A DNA stretch of 64,000 nucleotides from Legionella brunensis (GCF_001467025.1 NZ_LNXV01000003.1:1-64000); one strand, 5' to 3'; shown: positions 26,267-35,231, counted from the stretch's first letter. Notes: a model not told the origin generated them from the letters alone. Translations and numbers: made by a program.

Positions 26267-26845
26267 TTAGGGTGATAGTAACTGCGCTTGCCAACCATTG
26301 GCCTGACTGTATTCGAACACATCGGACAATTCATCTGTGCGATAGGCATAAAACACGATACGGTGGGGCTGTAAACGAAAACCACAGTAAAACTCACTCA
26401 TAGGCAAGGATTTATCAGCATAATCCTGTGTGATTTGTCTTCTTCTATCTTCCAGTAACTCTTTCCTAAAGATGGGTTGCGACGATGTGGGTGCATAGCT
26501 ATAGAAGCGAATTTGTGCTTCTCGCGGATAACTTTGCCAATAATGTTGATTCTCTGATGCTGTTAAAGCAACCGTAACGCCTTCAATAATGACTTCACGC
26601 TGCAATAATTCAAACCAGAAAACAAGGCTTGCATGACTGTTTTGCGTTAATTCCGTAACTTTACGAGTTCCTTGTTGCGTAAAAAATAATAATCCTTCCT
26701 CATTAATTTCACGAATGGCAACCACACGTCCATGAGGTAAAGCTTGTTTGGTTGCTGTACAAAGAACGGCTTGTTGCGGATTCAAGGTTCCAGCTGCCCG
26801 CTCTTCCTGCAACCATTGATTTAAAAATTGAATGGGGGTTCTCAT
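26267..26845 (-). CDS. pdxH: Pyridoxamine 5'-phosphate oxidase family protein
   Basis: A 192-residue flavin-binding split-barrel of the PdxH type, which oxidises pyridoxamine/pyridoxine phosphate to PLP with FMN. The order HGRVVAIREINEEGLLFFT, TRKVTELTQNSHASLVFWFELLQREV, WQSYPREAQIRFYSYAPTSSQPI and a final FRLQPHRIVFYAYR tracks PdxH motifs. It is about 25 residues shorter than E. coli PdxH, mostly at the N terminus, and the C-terminal RLHDR-like motif is changed, so it may be a divergent paralogue. The ribosome site before ATG 26845 is weak. Confidence 0.65.
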   Translation of the reverse strand: MRTPIQFLNQWLQEERAAGTLNPQQAVLCTATKQALPHGRVVAIREINEEGLLFFTQQGTRKVTELTQNSHASLVFWFELLQREVIIEGVTVALTASENQHYWQSYPREAQIRFYSYAPTSSQPIFRKELLEDRRRQITQDYADKSLPMSEFYCGFRLQPHRIVFYAYRTDELSDVFEYSQANGWQAQLLSP

Positions 26846-26873
26846 TATTTTTACTTAGCCTTTGATGTTTTCA

Positions 26874-27062
26874 CTAAAATAGCCTGATAGAGGGTAATAC
26901 ATTTTTTACAACACCGAGAAATTGCATGATGTAAATAACTATCATAACTAATAGCAAGCAATTAAGACCCCAATTAATGAGTGGATGCATCGTAATTTCA
27001 TTGACTACCCAGAGTAGGAAACCACAAATAGCTACCATGATTAACTGACCTAAATCGAGCAT
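26874..27062 (-). CDS. Small two-helix membrane protein (Thivi_2564-like)
   Basis: 62 residues with two predicted transmembrane helices (about 5-20 and 31-52) around a short loop with MHPLINW. The pattern resembles the small Thivi_2564-type inner-membrane family found in many proteobacteria. A GGAAA site precedes the ATG. It lies 28 bases upstream of the pdxH-like gene on the same strand, so the two may be co-transcribed. Function unknown. Confidence 0.6.
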   Translation of the reverse strand: MLDLGQLIMVAICGFLLWVVNEITMHPLINWGLNCLLLVMIVIYIMQFLGVVKNVLPSIRLF

Positions 27063-27110
27063 AAAAATTTCCAGCCATCTATTGTACTTAGAGTCTAGTT
27101 AGCTTGAAAA

Positions 27111-27143
27111 CGATTTGCAAAAGTAGAGCAGTAAGGCTTAAGA
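27111..27143 (+). repeat. 33-bp direct repeat, left copy
   Basis: Begins CGATTTGCAA and ends AGCAGTAAGGCTTAAGA. 29 of 33 positions match the copy at 28926-28958 in the same orientation; only a 6-base middle part differs. The two bracket the F-box/ankyrin gene and the LuxR remnant. Confidence 0.6.
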
Positions 27144-27348
27144 TGCAAAAAATGAATTATCCTGTGAAAAAATTGCTGAAGAACTAGATATTTTGAAAAC
27201 AACTTTGGCACAATAATTGTGGCTTTAGCCTTGAGAACTGAAGTATGCTATCTTTGGTTATGCCAGAATCTGCTTTTATGGTTTTGGGGCTCATATTGGA
27301 ATGAAGTATGTAGCGGCTTACGCCGCCGGGCTTTTCATCGACATGCGG

Positions 27349-28308
27349 TTAACGCGGTACAATCTGAGCAATTTGGTGACAATTATTCAAAGTCACCTGC
27401 TCTTCAAGTTGTGATTTAAGATTGATAAAATCCTGCATTCTTACTTCACATAATACTGTCATGGCATCTACATCGGTTTGTAGCGCCCGCCATCCGCCAT
27501 CCTCGCCCCAGCCACGCCAGTCCCACCAAGCCTGGGCTTCTTCCACTTTAACTATTGCAAAATCAATAGCTAACTGAGAATCAGGCCCAAACCAATTTTC
27601 ATACTTCCCAGTCATCCAATTAAAAAATTGTCTCGATGATTTTGGCTGTGAGGTAAATTGTGGTCCAGTATAAAAAGGTTCACTGGAGCAGTATTCATCA
27701 ACCACATGCATCGGCAATAGCTTTTGTGCACCACCAACACCTTCTAGCCACTGCGTGTAACTGATGGTATTCCAATAGGAAGCCATTATAAAATTCGTTT
27801 GCGTTTGCAGCTCTTTAATAATGGTATTCTTAAAATCAAAATGCTTTTCAGTGATTGTTTTTCCATGAAGTCTATAAGTTACGCCGTCTGTGTTCACTCT
27901 GTTGTATTGAGAAAGCAGTTGTACAAATATTTTGTTACCTTGTTCATTTTTAGGTAGACAATCGAGCATCATCGTCCACATATGTTTATCGAGGGCCCAA
28001 AGCGCATATTCAAAACCACTTATAAACGGAAACGTACGATCGGAGCAATCGGTTACTTGGTCCCTTTTAACCATTAAATTGATGTCTTTCTTTAACATCT
28101 CTTTCACTGCATTATGCTCTCCACGCACAAGATGATGTATGAATTTTTGTAACACTTTGCGTTCTTCTAATACTGGCTTAAAAAAAGCCCTATGTCCCTT
28201 TGATGTCATAGAAAGTCTTATTAAATCAGGAGTGGCTAAATGGGCGGCTGTTTCAATCCCCATCTCTTGAGGTAATTGGCCAAGGAATCTAAATTTGTCT
28301 TGCATCAT
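27349..28308 (-). CDS. F-box-like plus ankyrin-type protein, candidate effector
   Basis: About 319 residues. The N-terminal segment (about 8-45, LGQLPQEMGIETAAHLATPDL, then RLSMTSKGHRAFF) fits an F-box, the SKP1-binding motif of eukaryotic ubiquitin ligases. A helical repeat region follows (about 55-125), with KEMLKKDINLMVKRDQVTDCS, then FEYALWALDKHMWTMMLDCLP. This arrangement is common in Legionella ankyrin-type proteins. The rest is novel and tryptophan-rich. I chose the ATG at 28308, with AAGGTGAAG just before it; a longer upstream extension is hydrophobic and has no ribosome site. The gene lies alone between two 33-bp direct repeats. Effector function is inferred. Confidence 0.68.
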   Translation of the reverse strand: MMQDKFRFLGQLPQEMGIETAAHLATPDLIRLSMTSKGHRAFFKPVLEERKVLQKFIHHLVRGEHNAVKEMLKKDINLMVKRDQVTDCSDRTFPFISGFEYALWALDKHMWTMMLDCLPKNEQGNKIFVQLLSQYNRVNTDGVTYRLHGKTITEKHFDFKNTIIKELQTQTNFIMASYWNTISYTQWLEGVGGAQKLLPMHVVDEYCSSEPFYTGPQFTSQPKSSRQFFNWMTGKYENWFGPDSQLAIDFAIVKVEEAQAWWDWRGWGEDGGWRALQTDVDAMTVLCEVRMQDFINLKSQLEEQVTLNNCHQIAQIVPR

Positions 28309-28599
28309 CTTCACCTTGCTGTTAGATACTAAAAAATAAAGTGATGAAGTGAGTGAAAACAATTTGAAAGCAAAAACAGATTTGTAGTTACTAAACAAAG
28401 TTATCATCAGAAACCATTCTGATGACTCACCTCATCTAGCAACAAACCCGTTCATTCATTAAATCTAGAAACCTATTCAGTTCTCCTAATTTTCCTTAGG
28501 GAGAAGACTTGTTGCAGCACTGGTAATATTTAGCCAGAAGCAGGGTGATACTTTAACTAATTGCCTATTATTTGTCAACAATGATATAAAATAATTCAT

Positions 28600-28788
28600 C
28601 TTACTAAAGAAGAATGATAAGGAAAAACGGCAAAACAGATTGCCCAAGTGCTTAAAATAAGCCCTTATACGGTGGAGAGGTATTTAAAAAATATTCGTGA
28701 AGCGTTTAACTGCAGTACGCTGCTTGAGGCGGTTGTGGAGGGTATTCATCGTGGTATGGTGAATTTAATAAAAATCTGGAGTAATTGA
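28600..28788 (+). pseudogene. Remnant of a LuxR-type regulator (HTH end only)
   Basis: In one frame this reads LTKEE, two stop codons, GKTAKQIAQVLKISPYTVER, then YLKNIREAFNCSTLLEAVVEG up to a natural stop. This is the C-terminal LuxR/GerE helix-turn-helix, with the family LTxRE start eroded by the two stops and a short deletion. No N-terminal sensor domain precedes it. The surrounding stretch, 28409-28599 and 28789-29020, holds no intact gene that I can see. It is a decayed regulator. Confidence 0.75.
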
Positions 28789-28925
28789 TGCAGGCTTCGC
28801 AAGAACAATTATTACTACGCCTACTTAAGCAAATGTAAACCAGTTATGATTAGAGCCTAAAATTCCAACGGAAAACTTTTACAATCGGCTTCGAAAAGGA
28901 GATAAATCTGGTTGTCGCTTTGTGT

Positions 28926-28958
28926 TTCGATTTGCAATGGCAAAGCAGTAAGGCTTAA
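28926..28958 (+). repeat. 33-bp direct repeat, right copy
   Basis: Second copy of the repeat at 27111-27143 (29/33 identical, same orientation). Sequence outside the 33 bases is unrelated between the copies. Confidence 0.6.
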
Positions 28959-29020
28959 GAAGTGGTTTATGATCCAAGTGGATGGTATAAAATAGTTTTC
29001 TTGCTCAACTTAAAAAGACT

Positions 29021-29404
29021 ATGCTTAATCGAATTCATCATACGGCAATTATCTGTTCTGATTATGAGAAATCAAAAAATTTCTATACAAAAATTTTAGG
29101 GTTAGAAATCATTCGTGAAACGTATCGGGCAGAGCGACAATCTTATAAATTGGATCTTGCTCTTCATGGGCAATATATTATTGAACTTTTTTCTTTTCCT
29201 ACGCCGCCACAGCGATTATCAAGACCCGAAGCTACTGGTTTAAGACACTTGGCTTTTGAAGTCGATAACTTACATGGGGTTGTTAAGAATTTATTGATGA
29301 TGAGCGTGCCAGCAGAAGCAATAAGACGAGACGAAATAACCGCAAAAAACTTCACCTTTATTTTTGATCCGGACAATTTACCTATTGAGTTGTATGAAAA
29401 ATAG
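29021..29404 (+). CDS. VOC/glyoxalase-family protein
   Basis: A 127-residue single-domain vicinal-oxygen-chelate protein of the GloA2/SMU1112c subgroup. Likely metal ligands are His7 (IHHTAI), Glu55 (YIIELF), His76 (GLRHLAF) and Glu123 (PIELYEK), so the metal site is complete. Substrate unknown; true glyoxalase I is larger. A monocistronic gene with formate dehydrogenase 72 bases downstream on the same strand. Confidence 0.8.
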   Translation: MLNRIHHTAIICSDYEKSKNFYTKILGLEIIRETYRAERQSYKLDLALHGQYIIELFSFPTPPQRLSRPEATGLRHLAFEVDNLHGVVKNLLMMSVPAEAIRRDEITAKNFTFIFDPDNLPIELYEK

Positions 29405-29476
29405 CCGGGAGTGTAGAAAGTTATTTTTTGAAAAGGTAATCTAATATTCCTCCAATCAGTCATACAAGGAAAGTAT

Positions 29477-30676
29477 ATGGCAAAGATCCTTTGTGTTCTC
29501 TATGAAGATCCCGTTGATGGTTACCCAAAGTCTTATGCACGCGATAGTATTCCTAGGCTTGAGTGTTATCCCAATGGCCAAACGTTACCAACGCCGAAGC
29601 AGATTGATTTTAAGCCAGGGCAATTGTTGGGCTCCGTCTCAGGTGAGCTTGGTCTGCGTAAATTTCTTGAAGAGCAAGGTCATAATTTTATTGTAACGGC
29701 CGACAAAGAGGGTATTAATTCTCGTTTTGAAAAAGAATTAGAAGACGCGGAGATTGTTATTTCACAACCTTTTTGGCCCGCGTATCTTACGGCTGAGCGC
29801 ATTGCTAAGGCGAAAAATTTAAAATTGGCAATTACGGCGGGTATTGGCTCTGATCATGTTGATCTTCAAGCAGCGATGACCAGGGGGATTACTGTCGCTG
29901 AAGTTACTTATTGCAACAGTAACAGTGTAGCTGAGCACAATGTCATGGTGATATTAACCCTGGCACGAAACTATCTGCCTTCGCACCAATGGGTTATTGA
30001 TAAAGGATGGAATATTGCCGACTGTGTTGCCAGGGCTTATGACATTGAAGGAATGGCTGTTGGCATTGTGGGTGCTGGACACATCGGTTTAGGGACTATG
30101 CAACGATTAAAGCCTTTTGGTGTAAAGCTGCATTATACGGATCGCCATCGTTTGTCAGAAAAAATCGAAAGCGAGCTAGGGGTATCGTATCATGCCCAGA
30201 TTGAATCTATGGTTTCTGTATGTGACATAATGGCACTCTGTTGTCCTTTGCACCCTGAGACAGAGCATCTTTTTAATGCGCAACTGATTAGCAAAATGAA
30301 GCGTGGGGCATACCTCGTAAATACCGCGCGGGGCAAAATCTGCGATCGTGATGCCGTTGTCAACGCACTTAAAGAAGGGCATCTTGCAGGTTATGCAGGT
30401 GATGTTTGGTTCCCACAGCCGGCACCTAAAGATCATCCCTGGCGTACGATGCCTCATCATGGGATGACTCCCCATGTGGCAGGAACAACTCTCTCCGCCC
30501 AAGCGCGCTATGCTGCTGGCGTACGTGAAATTATTGAATGTTATTTTGATAAACGCCCCATTCGTGATGAATATTTAATTGTTGATAAAGGTAAACTTGC
30601 TGGCAGTGGCGCGCACTCTTATAGCGCAGGAAATGTAACTCAAGGAGCAGAAGCTGCCGCAAGGTATTCTCTGTAA
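29477..30676 (+). CDS. fdh: NAD-dependent formate dehydrogenase
   Basis: A 399-residue D-2-hydroxyacid dehydrogenase-fold enzyme of the metal-free formate dehydrogenase group (Pseudomonas sp. 101 type), oxidising formate to CO2 with NAD+. The N-terminal CVLYEDPVDGYPKSYARD and FWPAYLTAERI are characteristic. The Rossmann motif is GIVGAGHIGLG; catalytic Asn lies in TYCNSNSVAEH, Arg in VNTARG and His in TPHVAGTT. The start follows AAGGAAAG. It probably supplies NADH and removes formate. Length and motifs match the family throughout. Confidence 0.93.
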   Translation: MAKILCVLYEDPVDGYPKSYARDSIPRLECYPNGQTLPTPKQIDFKPGQLLGSVSGELGLRKFLEEQGHNFIVTADKEGINSRFEKELEDAEIVISQPFWPAYLTAERIAKAKNLKLAITAGIGSDHVDLQAAMTRGITVAEVTYCNSNSVAEHNVMVILTLARNYLPSHQWVIDKGWNIADCVARAYDIEGMAVGIVGAGHIGLGTMQRLKPFGVKLHYTDRHRLSEKIESELGVSYHAQIESMVSVCDIMALCCPLHPETEHLFNAQLISKMKRGAYLVNTARGKICDRDAVVNALKEGHLAGYAGDVWFPQPAPKDHPWRTMPHHGMTPHVAGTTLSAQARYAAGVREIIECYFDKRPIRDEYLIVDKGKLAGSGAHSYSAGNVTQGAEAAARYSL

Positions 30677-30687
30677 TAGTTTTATTG

Positions 30688-30717
30688 CCATTGTCTTTGC
30701 AAATGATAAGACAATGG
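30688..30717 (+). terminator. Hairpin after formate dehydrogenase
   Basis: CCATTGTCTT and AAGACAATGG form a perfect 10-bp stem with a 10-base loop, 11 bases after the fdh stop. The U-run is weak, so efficiency is uncertain. Confidence 0.45.
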
Positions 30718-30896
30718 TGATTCATTAGGTCTGTATTTTATTAAGATTGACAGGATAAAAAATAACTTTTAATTTCATTAGAACAGCAAGGAAGTCAAGT
30801 TACTCAGATAGCTCTTCATTCAAAATAGAGTTTGCTGAGAGAGTCGTTTGGTATTTTAAATAAATGCAATGCAACTCAACATACAAGGATGGTTCT

Positions 30897-32252
30897 ATGA
30901 AATTTGCGGTCACTTACTGTGTACTTGATCAACAAGTGGGTAGTAATCCTTTTTGGCACAGCTGTCTTTTATTATCCCGCCTCGATGAGCCAGAAGGAAA
31001 AATGGAAATTACTGATCAGTGGGGTTTTTATGGTGTCCCTACGACGGGCTCCCGCGACTCATTCCTAGGCAAATTAAAAATTAAAGTGGGCTTAGATCTC
31101 GATCTACAGGGAAACCATGGCATGCTTCGTCATGAGGAGGTGCGATTTCTCGATGCAGGATGTGGTTTGCATGGACAAACTTTTGAGTTAACTGAAGATA
31201 AATTTAAATTGCTACAACAAAAATGTGCCGATATGGCTACAAATCAAGAAAAGGCAATTAGGGAAATTGTTGAGCCTTTAGCCCTTAAAGGAAAACCGCC
31301 TGAAGAAACAAGAATCTATCCCCATGAACAATTCTCTACACATATATTCACTTTGGAAAAGATTAGAGCGCAACAAGAAGGACGTTTACCACGACTAAAG
31401 CCTTTTGAACTAAATCTTTCTATGTCATTTTGGGGCCCTAATCTTAACCAATCTCACACGTGTAAATCGCAAGTATTGTCGCTCTTGGATGGTATTTTAA
31501 CTGAGGAGCAAATTAATCGCTTAACGGAAAATGGGAAACATAAAGCTGTTCCTAGATACAGTGGTAGCATGGAATCTATTTTTCTACATAGTAGTGGGCC
31601 ATTAAGTACTCATAAAAAACATTCTGGGCAAGAGGTTTATTATCGCGATGGCAATAATCCTGATGTCAAATTATATTGGACCCTTCCTCCACAAGAAGTT
31701 GAGTTTTTATCAGAGGACACCCGCAATTTATTAAAGCTTCCTGAGGAATATTGTGCTGAAGTAAAATCAGTAGTGAGCAAATTGCAGCGCCTGGAGTGGT
31801 TGTTTATCAATGCAGAATTATCACCATGCTACGAAGATTATCGCAAAAATTTAATTGCACGTATTCGTGAGCATTATGAAGCATTCGCAAACGTTACTCC
31901 CAAAAAAGCTCAGTCAAAAATAAGCGGTTGGCTAGGTTACGCATGGTCACTATTGTCGATACCAAGAGACCTTGATGAAGAGTCCCTGCTGCAAAAAGTT
32001 AGGAAAGCAAAAATATTATTAAATAGCCTTTATATGGCAGTCGTTGATAATTTTGAGATTGATCTCAATCTAACCTCAGAACTGCAAGATAATGGGTCAG
32101 CCACCGAAGAGACTTATTACAATCCTTTGGAAGCTGTTGCCGCATATTTAAAAACGGAGGACAAACAGCAACTTTGTTCTCTCTTAGGGCGAAGTTATTT
32201 AGAGCCGGAAACCACTACAGAAAACAACCTTGGGTCAATGACAACGATGTAG
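30897..32252 (+). CDS. Uncharacterised 451-residue protein, possible effector
   Basis: I recognise no family. The N-terminal part (1-110) is beta-rich, with VTYCVLDQQVGSNPFWHSCL and a YGVPTTGSRDSFLGKLK segment; the rest is mixed and then helical. No signal peptide or membrane helix is visible. The start is set by AAGGA seven bases before ATG 30897. It is monocistronic and convergent with the next gene. The HSC/DxG arrangement near the N terminus could suggest an enzyme but no catalytic set can be assigned. Confidence 0.75.
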   Translation: MKFAVTYCVLDQQVGSNPFWHSCLLLSRLDEPEGKMEITDQWGFYGVPTTGSRDSFLGKLKIKVGLDLDLQGNHGMLRHEEVRFLDAGCGLHGQTFELTEDKFKLLQQKCADMATNQEKAIREIVEPLALKGKPPEETRIYPHEQFSTHIFTLEKIRAQQEGRLPRLKPFELNLSMSFWGPNLNQSHTCKSQVLSLLDGILTEEQINRLTENGKHKAVPRYSGSMESIFLHSSGPLSTHKKHSGQEVYYRDGNNPDVKLYWTLPPQEVEFLSEDTRNLLKLPEEYCAEVKSVVSKLQRLEWLFINAELSPCYEDYRKNLIARIREHYEAFANVTPKKAQSKISGWLGYAWSLLSIPRDLDEESLLQKVRKAKILLNSLYMAVVDNFEIDLNLTSELQDNGSATEETYYNPLEAVAAYLKTEDKQQLCSLLGRSYLEPETTTENNLGSMTTM

Positions 32253-32268
32253 TGATGGATAGGTAATA

Positions 32269-32766
32269 TTATCCAGGGGGAATATTCGGACTAAAATCAG
32301 AGGTAAGAAATTCCCCTTGCTCAATTTCAGCTTCATGCTCTTGTCGTGCTTTGACGAAACTGTCAGTTATTACATCAAGAATAATGTCGGCAAGCGGTGT
32401 TTTTTGATATTTCTGCAAGGCATCAATATTGGCTATGAGACGCGCATTCTCTTGTTTGCCATGAAACGTATGTACATTGATGCTTTTTCTAAGTTCTTTG
32501 TATTGATTAATTCGCTCGGTAACACTTTGTTGATTAGCTTCATAAGCTTGATTCATAGTTGTTTGTAGTTGTTTTACTACTTCTTCTACGGGATGATTAT
32601 GATAATTAATTAGATTGGCGCAAGCTTTTGCTAACTGATTGATTGTTGCCAAATACTGTTCCTCTTGGCGCAGCATTAAAAATTTCATTGCATCACGAGC
32701 ATAGGTTTCTAGTAGTAGTGTGTATTGTTGCTTCGAGGGTAGGGGTTTTTCGGCTCTTTTCCTCAT
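32269..32766 (-). CDS. Uncharacterised helical 165-residue protein
   Basis: An all-helical, charged protein with probable coiled coils in the middle (VVKQLQTTMNQAYEANQQS to YKELRKSINVHTF). No signal peptide. ATG 32766 is chosen because GGAA precedes it; upstream in-frame codons are cysteine-rich and improbable. It converges on the 451-residue gene, with the stops 17 bases apart. No function can be assigned. Confidence 0.7.
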   Translation of the reverse strand: MRKRAEKPLPSKQQYTLLLETYARDAMKFLMLRQEEQYLATINQLAKACANLINYHNHPVEEVVKQLQTTMNQAYEANQQSVTERINQYKELRKSINVHTFHGKQENARLIANIDALQKYQKTPLADIILDVITDSFVKARQEHEAEIEQGEFLTSDFSPNIPPG

Positions 32767-32978
32767 TATGAAGTTCCGTTTTTGCACATTTAAGTTAGTA
32801 TAGCAGCAAAATAAGCAACAATTGATCCAGGGATTGCATGCGCTTGAATGATAGTTGGAGCAGAGCAACACCCAGCAAAAGCGCCATCTTTAGTTTATGC
32901 GCAAAAAGCTTATTGGACTTATTGATTACTAGCATAATTCTAATGTTCTAGGCTAATGAAGTAATTGATGTTATCTCA

Positions 32979-33647
32979 TTACTTCATACCAAAAATCTCG
33001 TTTTCAGTTGGGAGCGACGAGGGGTCGGCAACAAGACTTGTGGATTGCTGTTCAACAAAAAAACTATTTCTTTTCTGCATGGCTTGAATGTAACCCTTAA
33101 CATAATAATCATAATGGCCATTTTGCTTAACGTAAGCTAAATAGGTTTCGTCCCCAAATAGCATTTTTAATCCCTTTACTTCAATATCACTTGGTTGTTT
33201 AAGCGCATCATTATTTCGGGAGAGGATTTCTAAATATAATGTGACTGCCATCTTAAATGATTGATGTTCTGCTGTTTCAATGTAGGTGGCATAGGCATCT
33301 GCCGTTAAAAAATTTGAATACTTCAGTTTACTGCTTACTAAGGCAGGATTATTTGCATTACATAACTCGAAGATAAACGTCTGTAGGGTTTTCTCTAAGG
33401 ATAAATTATTTTTAATATGAATTTCCTTTTTATCTGCTAACCATTGTCCCTGAAATTTTAAGTTATCTCGTGTGAAATCAATTTTTACATTGGGTGTGTT
33501 AGAGAGTACTGAGAGCGCTTTCTCACAAGCAGGAGATGATTGGAAAAGACTAAATAATGTAATTATATTATCCAGATCTTTATCGTCACAAATAACAGCT
33601 ATAGGGTGGATTATTCCATGATTGGTAAGGAAAAGTTGAGTTTTCAA
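32979..33647 (-). CDS. Uncharacterised 222-residue protein behind a PmrA-like box
   Basis: The product shows a beta-strand segment with VKIDFTRDNLKFQGQWLADK, then FIFELCNANNP and DAYATYIETAEHQSF. This pattern resembles Legionella and Coxiella proteins related to metallopeptidases, but no HExxH is present, so enzyme activity cannot be claimed. Translation starts at TTG (33647), supported by AAAGGGG at good spacing. A near-perfect PmrA-type element lies 54 bases upstream. PmrA activates many Dot/Icm effector genes, which makes this a candidate effector. Confidence 0.7.
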   Translation of the reverse strand: MKTQLFLTNHGIIHPIAVICDDKDLDNIITLFSLFQSSPACEKALSVLSNTPNVKIDFTRDNLKFQGQWLADKKEIHIKNNLSLEKTLQTFIFELCNANNPALVSSKLKYSNFLTADAYATYIETAEHQSFKMAVTLYLEILSRNNDALKQPSDIEVKGLKMLFGDETYLAYVKQNGHYDYYVKGYIQAMQKRNSFFVEQQSTSLVADPSSLPTENEIFGMK

Positions 33648-33700
33648 GTGATGCCCCTTTAACGAAATTGCCTATATTTTGTACATTTTACAGACATTCC

Positions 33701-33717
33701 ATTAAGTGAACATTAAG
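33701..33717 (-). promoter_or_regulatory. PmrA-like regulatory box
   Basis: On the minus strand CTTAAT, five bases (GTTCA), CTTAAT: two identical half-sites with the 5-base spacing of the PmrA element. A TAAAAT -10-like hexamer follows 10 bases after the second half-site, as expected for a PmrA-activated promoter. It faces the 222-residue gene. Confidence 0.6.
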
Positions 33718-33916
33718 GATATTAATTGCGCAAAATAATTGTAGTCATTCTATTGCGTATTAAGTGAAGGGCACTGGCGATGAGTTGATTATAAAAATTA
33801 GTAATTCGCGATAACATAAAAGCGTAATTTGCTTATGGTGTAGGTAAGAACTCTTCTTGGGTGATGCTGCTGAAGCTTGTTTTTATACAGGAAGTGTGTG
33901 GGGTGTTGCTTTGCAA

Positions 33917-34465
33917 CTAGTCAATCTGATTCTGCATGAAAGTAGTCAAATCTTTCATGAGATCGTAAATATCTTTTGTTGTACTAATGTGATTAATATT
34001 GGCGGTAATGATTATATTGCGACCTTTTAACCATACCATGAGAGCGCTATAGCCTAAGGTACCACCACTATGCCACCAAGCCTCCTCTTTAAAAGTGTCA
34101 TAATCGTGCATAATACCCAAGCCATAGTAAATTCGTTTGGTCGAATTCAGTAACGTGGCATCCACGACCGTCATTTAACTTTGCCATTTGGGGGGGGGGA
34201 CAAGACAGCGCCATTCATCTTCCAGTTGCAGGATAATTGCGGCAATGAAGGACTTGGTTTCACTACCAATCTGAAATAAGTGTTCAGGGTTTATGGGCGT
34301 TTCTGCGTCTATTGTGGTTGACCCGCTCACAAAATCATGAGGAGATTTCTCATCAGGGCAGCTGATGCTAACTTCAATGTCGGGAATTTTGTATTTTATC
34401 CTATCGCTTTCAATAATCTTTTGAATGCCTGTATCAATATGGGGGATTACAGTTTGGATAAACAT
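33917..34465 (-). pseudogene. Decayed serine hydrolase (beta-lactamase/DD-peptidase family)
   Basis: Two in-frame pieces separated by a stop. The 5' piece (34465-34175, 96 codons) has FQIGSETKSFIAAIILQLEDE, the SxxK catalytic motif. The 3' piece (34174-33917, 85 codons) has YYGLGIMHDY and WWHSGGTLGYSALMVW, the HxGxxxG C-terminal motif. About 150 residues that normally carry the YxN motif are missing. The break lies at a run of ten G (34190-34199), consistent with a deletion by misalignment. The intact homologue would be a 330-400-residue class C-type hydrolase. Confidence 0.75.
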
Positions 34466-34564
34466 TGCCTGTAATTAAAAAAATAATTCCTGGTAAAAAA
34501 CAGCTGAATTTATTTAGTTTGTTGATTAGTATAATTTTAACTGACCTGAACATAAATAAAGAGA

Positions 34565-35149
34565 ATGAGCAGAAAAGCGAAATATACTTTAAAAGAAAAG
34601 TCATACGAAGGCTATTTAAAAATTACTAAATATGATTTGGAAATACCAAGTTTCAATTCATCCATAGCATTTATTAAAGCGACTAATCGCGAATTAGTTC
34701 ATAGTGCAGACTCTATCCTTGTGCTCATTTATGTTCCGGAAAATGATAGCTTCCTTCTCTGTCAGGAATTTCGTATTGGGGTATATTTCAATGACAGCCA
34801 AGATGACCCTTTTATTCTTGAATGTGTCTCAGGCACTATTGATAAGAACAGTGGGCCTGAGGAGACTGCACGAAAAGAGGTGTTTGAAGAGACTGGACTT
34901 AGCGTAAAGCGGCTTATTCCCATTGCAATTACTTATAAAAGTCCCGGATTAATGACGGAAAAATGTTACATCTATTATACCGAGGTGGCAGGGATTCCTA
35001 AAACAGGAATTTATGGCGTCCAGGGAGAGGAGGAAATAAAAACTCAACTTGTAATGCGTGCAAAAGTTTATCAGCTAATGGATGAGATGGCTATTAAGGA
35101 TAGTGCTACGTTAATTGCTTTAAATTGGTTTCGTGCAGCAAAAGGCTAG
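34565..35149 (+). CDS. Nudix hydrolase, ADP-ribose pyrophosphatase-like
   Basis: A 194-residue Nudix protein of the NudF/NudK (ADP-ribose or sugar-nucleotide diphosphatase) type, with an N-terminal strand domain and a Nudix box at about residues 90-112. The box reads G-x5-S-x7-KEVFEETGL: the metal-binding EVFEE core is intact but the first Glu is Ser and Arg is Lys. The dimer-type C-terminal helix is present. AAAGAGA precedes ATG. The substrate is unknown; activity is likely but the altered box is unusual. Confidence 0.75.
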   Translation: MSRKAKYTLKEKSYEGYLKITKYDLEIPSFNSSIAFIKATNRELVHSADSILVLIYVPENDSFLLCQEFRIGVYFNDSQDDPFILECVSGTIDKNSGPEETARKEVFEETGLSVKRLIPIAITYKSPGLMTEKCYIYYTEVAGIPKTGIYGVQGEEEIKTQLVMRAKVYQLMDEMAIKDSATLIALNWFRAAKG

Positions 35150-35231
35150 ATTTAAGTCTGGTTTATTTGTTTGCAGAAAAGCTCACGGCAATGTGTTAGG
35201 ATGAGCAATTTTTGATTTATTTGATTTTGCC

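Noticed and set aside
27219-27419. 66-codon plus-strand ORF near the end of the F-box/ankyrin gene
   Set aside because: It lacks a ribosome site, has odd composition and overlaps the 3' end of the real minus-strand gene; most likely chance.
33850-34025. Plus-strand reading frame beginning LGDAAEACFYTG
   Set aside because: No start codon with a ribosome site; it is largely the antisense of the decayed serine hydrolase.
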